From Acidobacteria bacterium Ga0077522 (GTDB lineage Bacteria; Acidobacteriota; Vicinamibacteria; Vicinamibacterales; Vicinamibacteraceae): DNA of 36,505 nt. A program made the translations under genes and the position numbers. Every line of letters begins with the position of its first letter. The stretch's first letter is position 1. The notes under the pieces are model-generated. The model worked only from the letters and a program-made list of their open reading frames with translations. It was not told the origin of the DNA and did not search any database. Shown in pieces: positions 33,388-36,505 of the stretch. Location: the NCBI GenBank assembly GCA_001464065.1, contig LNDN01000006.1, positions 1 to 36,505 on the forward strand, read 5' to 3'.

Positions 33388-34125
33388 TCAGTGGAGGTGG
33401 GCGGGCGGCGGAGTCACGGTCGGTGTGGCCGCCGTCGATGGCGCGTGGCCCGCGTGTGGCGCCGACACGCCGCGCATGATCAACAGGGCGCCGACAATGG
33501 CGAGCGCGACCGGTGCGGCACGACGGATGCCTGGTGGCACGTGAGCCGTCAGCGAACCTCCCGCCATCCCCACCATGGCGAGCACCGGGGTGGTGCCCAG
33601 CGCGAAGGCCCCCATGAAGAGCAGCGCCGCGCCCAGATCCCCGAAGCCGGCGGCCGCCGTCAGTGCCGCGTAGAGCAGGCCGCACGGCAGCAGGCCGTTG
33701 AGCGCGCCGAAGAGCACCGGCCCCTGCACGCGATGGGTGCGCATCCAGGCGCCGGTACGGCCGAGGGCGCCCGTCACATGCGCCGCGATGCCGGCCGAGC
33801 CAATTCGCCCGGTCACGAGACCCGTGGCGGCCAGCGCCTGCACCAGCAGCGCCAGGCCGGCCAGCACGGCCAGGCCGCGGCCGAACCCGAGTTGCGCCAT
33901 CGTGTCGCCCGCCAGCCCCACCAGCGCGCCGAGCGTCAGGTAGGTGAGGGCGCGGCCGCCGTGATAGAGCGCCGTGTGGGACGCCAGGCGCCACCACGAG
34001 GCCGTCGCGTGCGATCCCAGCCCCGGAGACTTCGGGTTGGCCAGCAGCACGAGCGGACCGCACATCGCCGCACAGTGGCCGCTGCCCACCAGACCGAACG
34101 CAAGACCGGCGAGCAGTGCCGTCAT
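33388..34125 (-). CDS. SafE/TauE-like or DsbD-type membrane protein of the cbb3 cluster
   Basis: Integral membrane protein of 245 residues with about six helices, matching the sulfite-exporter-like/DsbD_2 type (PF13386). FGLVGSGHCAAMCGPLVLL (about 9-28) with GxGHCxxMCGP is the family signature, with cysteines that may bind copper or form a thiol pair. GLLPCGLLYAALTAA (about 148-162) is the matching second-half motif. A His-rich C-terminus (SAPHAGHAPS...AHLH) may bind metal. Members of this group sit beside ccoG and ccoH in many bacteria and are linked to cytochrome oxidase assembly or copper handling; the specific role is unproven. Its ATG overlaps the ccoH stop (ATGA). Confidence 0.85.
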   Translation of the reverse strand: MTALLAGLAFGLVGSGHCAAMCGPLVLLANPKSPGLGSHATASWWRLASHTALYHGGRALTYLTLGALVGLAGDTMAQLGFGRGLAVLAGLALLVQALAATGLVTGRIGSAGIAAHVTGALGRTGAWMRTHRVQGPVLFGALNGLLPCGLLYAALTAAAGFGDLGAALLFMGAFALGTTPVLAMVGMAGGSLTAHVPPGIRRAAPVALAIVGALLIMRGVSAPHAGHAPSTAATPTVTPPPAHLH

Positions 34126-34568
34126 GGCAGCCGGATGTCGCGCTCGGCGTAGTAGTCGCGCCCGTCGGCCGACCAGACCAGCTTCACCCGCCACCGCCCG
34201 GAGGCCAGGCCCGTGGTCGGGATCACCACCGTCCCGTCGGCAGCCGGCACGAGGGCGATGGTGCGATCGGCGGCCGCGTCGGCGGCGCGGTAGAGCGTGG
34301 CGGTGCCGCGCACCAGGCTCGCCATGTCCGGTGGCACGCGGACGAGCACGTGGCCCTCGGCCACCGTCGCCGTGACGGCGCGACCGAGGGCATCGCCGTT
34401 GGCCTGCGCCTGCATGTGCCCGTCGTGCTCCAGCGCGCGCGCGTAGTAGTCCTCGCTGACCAGTTCGACGTCCCGACTCATCGCGAAGACGACGAACCCG
34501 ACGGTGCTGAGCGCGAAGACGGTATAGAAGACCGCAACGGCAACGCCCCAATGAACTCTTGGCGCCAT
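34122..34568 (-). CDS. ccoH: FixH/CcoH, cbb3 oxidase assembly protein
   Basis: Single-pass membrane protein of 148 residues, needed for stable assembly of cbb3 oxidase. One N-terminal helix (about 8-30, VAVAVFYTVFALSTVGFVVFAM) is followed by the FixH signature VSEDYYARALEHD and a periplasmic immunoglobulin-like domain ending VKLVWSADGRDYYAERDIRLP. The ATG at 34568 is preferred; an in-frame GTG at 34580 sits directly against the ribosome-binding AGAGGAG, too close to use it. Its stop overlaps the start of the SafE-like gene. It follows ccoG by 69 bases. Confidence 0.88.
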   Translation of the reverse strand: MAPRVHWGVAVAVFYTVFALSTVGFVVFAMSRDVELVSEDYYARALEHDGHMQAQANGDALGRAVTATVAEGHVLVRVPPDMASLVRGTATLYRAADAAADRTIALVPAADGTVVIPTTGLASGRWRVKLVWSADGRDYYAERDIRLP

Positions 34569-34637
34569 GATCTCGATCACTCCTCTTCCCGCCTATCGGT
34601 CTGGCCACCAACCGGACCGCGGCAGCGGGGACCGTGT

Positions 34638-36137
34638 CTACTCGTCCTGTCGGTCGCGCCGTGGTTCGTCGCGTTTGCGCTCATCGCCATCGCCGTGATG
34701 CTCGCGCTCTTCCTGGTTGCGAATCCCCAGGAAGGAGGTCTCCACGATCTCGACCAGTGTGCCGCCCTGAGTCACCTCGATGCGCACGGGCGTACTGGTC
34801 CCGGCCAGCGTCGAGGCCGGCAGCCGGAGCAGGAACCGGCTCTGCACGATGCCGTACGGCGCTACGTCACCGATCGGACCAAGCGGCGTGATGCTGCCGC
34901 CGGCCGGCTCCAGGACGCGATAGACGAGGGTGAACGGCGTGTTGGTCCGGTTGATCACCTGGACGTTGTAGAAGTTCGACACCGTGCCGTCGTCCAGGGT
35001 GGTCTGCAACGTGCCTGGCTGGCGCAGGATCAGCACGTCCATGTCGGGCCGGCGCGCGATGAGCGTGACCGCCGTCGAGAACAGCACGAGCCAGACCACC
35101 GCATAGGCCTTGACGCGCCAGCTGAGGGTGTTGGGCTGCCCGGTGCGGACGGCCTCCTCCGAGGTGTAGCGGATCAGACCCGTCGGCCGACTCACGCGGG
35201 TCATGACGTCGTCACACGCATCGGCGCACGCCGTGCAGGCGACGCATTCGAGCTGGATGCCGTTGCGGATGTCGATGCCGGTCGGGCAGACGGTGACGCA
35301 CTGGCCACAGTCGATGCAGTCGCCCCTGCTCGACTGGGGCGCACCGCGGACGATCTTGCCGCGCGGCTCGCCGCGCGTGCGGTCGTAGGTGATGGTGATG
35401 GTGTTCTGGTCGACCAGCGCGCCCATGACCCGCCCGTACGGGCAGGCCAGCGTGCACGCCTGCTCGCGGAACCGGGCGAACACCGCGTAGAACACGAGGC
35501 TGAAGACCGTGATGGCGAACAGGCCGGCGACGTGCTCGCGCGGCGGGTCGGTGATGATCGTCCAGAGCGTGTCCGCGCTGATGATGTAGGCGAGGAACAC
35601 GTTGGCGATGAGGAACGACAGGGTGAAGAAGATGGCGTGCTTGAGGATCTTGCGCCACAGCGTGTCGAAGGTCAGCGGCGCCTTGTCGCGGCGGACCTGC
35701 TGCTGGGCCGACCCGTCGATCAGCCACTCGATCTTCCGGAACAGCATCTCGAGGAAGATCGTCTGGGGGCACAGCCAGCCGCACCAGATGCGGCCGACCG
35801 CCGAGGTCACCAGGGCGATGCTGACGAACCCGGTCAGCACGCAGAGCACGAGCAGGTAGAAATCCTGCGGCCAGAAGACGATGCCGAAGATGATGAACTT
35901 GCGCTCGAGGATGTTGAGCAGCAGGATCGGCTGCCCGTTCAGCTTGACGAACGGACCGAAGAACAGCAGCGCCAGCAGCACGTAGCTGACGAGCGTCCGG
36001 GCGGAGTAGAACCGCCCGGACGGCTGGCGTGCGTAGACCCACTTGCGCCGGCCATCGGTGTGGACGCTGGCCAGTTCGTTGCGGAACGACTCGTGATCCT
36101 CGTCGAACCCATGTGGCGCCTGGGTCTGGGTGGTCAT
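34638..36137 (-). CDS. ccoG: CcoG, cbb3 oxidase accessory protein with two [4Fe-4S] clusters
   Basis: Membrane ferredoxin-like protein of 499 residues, linked to cbb3 cytochrome oxidase and to copper reduction during its assembly. Several helices, with RIWCGWLCPQT (about 116-126) and FREQACTLACPYGRVM (about 223-238) as conserved membrane-side cysteine motifs, precede two ferredoxin motifs: C274, C277, C280, C284 and C298, C301, C304, C308. The C-terminal IgG-like domain (about 365-480) has FYNVQVINRTNTPFTL. The last 30 residues are highly charged. Length is normal. It follows the ccoP stop by eight bases. Confidence 0.95.
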   Translation of the reverse strand: MTTQTQAPHGFDEDHESFRNELASVHTDGRRKWVYARQPSGRFYSARTLVSYVLLALLFFGPFVKLNGQPILLLNILERKFIIFGIVFWPQDFYLLVLCVLTGFVSIALVTSAVGRIWCGWLCPQTIFLEMLFRKIEWLIDGSAQQQVRRDKAPLTFDTLWRKILKHAIFFTLSFLIANVFLAYIISADTLWTIITDPPREHVAGLFAITVFSLVFYAVFARFREQACTLACPYGRVMGALVDQNTITITYDRTRGEPRGKIVRGAPQSSRGDCIDCGQCVTVCPTGIDIRNGIQLECVACTACADACDDVMTRVSRPTGLIRYTSEEAVRTGQPNTLSWRVKAYAVVWLVLFSTAVTLIARRPDMDVLILRQPGTLQTTLDDGTVSNFYNVQVINRTNTPFTLVYRVLEPAGGSITPLGPIGDVAPYGIVQSRFLLRLPASTLAGTSTPVRIEVTQGGTLVEIVETSFLGIRNQEEREHHGDGDERKRDEPRRDRQDE

Positions 36138-36145
36138 GACCGCCT

Positions 36146-36505
36146 CTAGCTGCAGGCCTTCTCGCGCTCGGGGTTGACCGCGCGCGGGTTGGCGGGGTTG
36201 GTCCCCTGCTTGGAGATGATGTAGCTCACCACCTGCAGGAGTTGTTCATCGGAGAGCTTCTGGCCACTGCCATAGGGCAGCATGCCGAGCGGCGGGAACC
36301 CGGTCGTGACGTTCTTGACCATCTCGGCCGGTGAGCAGCCGTGGATCCACAGGTTGTCGGTGAGATTGGGGCCGACCATGCCGCCGAGGTCCTTGCGATG
36401 GCAGGCGTGGCACAGGTTGGCGCCCTCGAAGATCTCCTGGCCCTTCTTCAGGCTCTCGGCATCGGTCAGGGCCACGAGGGCCGTCGACGGACCGGCCGCC
36501 TTCGG
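36146..36505 (-). CDS. ccoP: CcoP, cbb3 oxidase dihaem cytochrome subunit, C-terminal fragment
   Basis: The 5' end lies outside the window; the frame stays open to base 36505, so a complete start is not seen. The visible 119 residues form one cytochrome c domain with haem motif CHACH, GPNLTDNLWIHGCSPAEMV and a methionine ligand in LGMLPYGSGQKLSDEQLL, all typical of the second haem domain of CcoP. This subunit passes electrons to the CcoO/CcoN core of the high-affinity oxidase. Identification rests on these motifs and on the following ccoG and ccoH. The protein ends PEREKACS. Confidence 0.82.
   Translation of the reverse strand, partial: PKAAGPSTALVALTDAESLKKGQEIFEGANLCHACHRKDLGGMVGPNLTDNLWIHGCSPAEMVKNVTTGFPPLGMLPYGSGQKLSDEQLLQVVSYIISKQGTNPANPRAVNPEREKACS

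Overview
The window is a GC-rich bacterial chromosome segment, densely coded on both strands. The gene content points to Acidobacteriota, most likely a Vicinamibacteria/Luteitalea-type soil organism. The pointers are a hybrid histidine kinase with a two-component-regulator propeller, a paired DUF1552 and DUF1592-type cytochrome module, a TonB receptor with a carboxypeptidase-regulatory domain, DUF1080 and glycosidase-like secreted proteins, and REP-like 'GTAGGGCC' repeats. The taxonomic call is an inference from gene families, not from a marker gene. No rRNA, tRNA, CRISPR array, phage or insertion sequence was found.

Layout. 1-6.2 kb (+): hybrid sensor kinase, lipoyl synthase (lipA), family-5 uracil-DNA glycosylase and a TSUP permease whose frame is broken. 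6.2-12.7 kb (-): an inverted REP pair, then a peroxiredoxin-like gene with an in-frame TGA exactly at the peroxidatic cysteine (probable selenoprotein), proC, and the DUF1552/cytochrome pair joined by an ATGA overlap. 12.7-19.2 kb (-): pyruvate dehydrogenase operon aceE-aceF-lpdA followed by a PEBP-family gene. 19.3-21.0 kb (+): secreted M49-like zinc hydrolase. 21.3-25.5 kb: five tandem paralogues of a small exported glycine-rich protein (-), interrupted by a TIM-barrel glycosidase-like gene (+). 25.5-26.2 kb: a 749-base non-coding stretch with hairpins. 26.2-29.3 kb: DUF1080 protein (+) and a frameshifted TonB receptor (-). 29.5-31.8 kb (-): an alcohol dehydrogenase-like oxidoreductase and an MFS exporter. 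32.0-33.3 kb (+): a minimal Nfu protein and a sigma-54 activator lacking a sensor domain. 33.4-36.5 kb (-): the end of a cbb3 oxidase cluster (ccoP fragment, ccoG, ccoH, SafE-like membrane protein).

How the genes relate. LipA makes the lipoyl cofactor that AceF carries on two lipoyl domains, so the first and third blocks are metabolically linked though not adjacent. The cbb3 accessory genes imply microaerobic respiration. Secreted hydrolases, the TonB receptor and the cytochrome/DUF1552 pair fit a polymer-degrading soil heterotroph.

The most interesting items are the unannotatable-by-default selenoprotein with its SECIS-like hairpin, the five-copy family of exported glycine-zipper proteins, and three separate period-7 repeat arrays of different sequence, two of which have the G3N4 pattern expected of G-quadruplexes. 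Two genes (TSUP permease and TonB receptor) each carry a one-base frame break that may be real decay or an assembly error.
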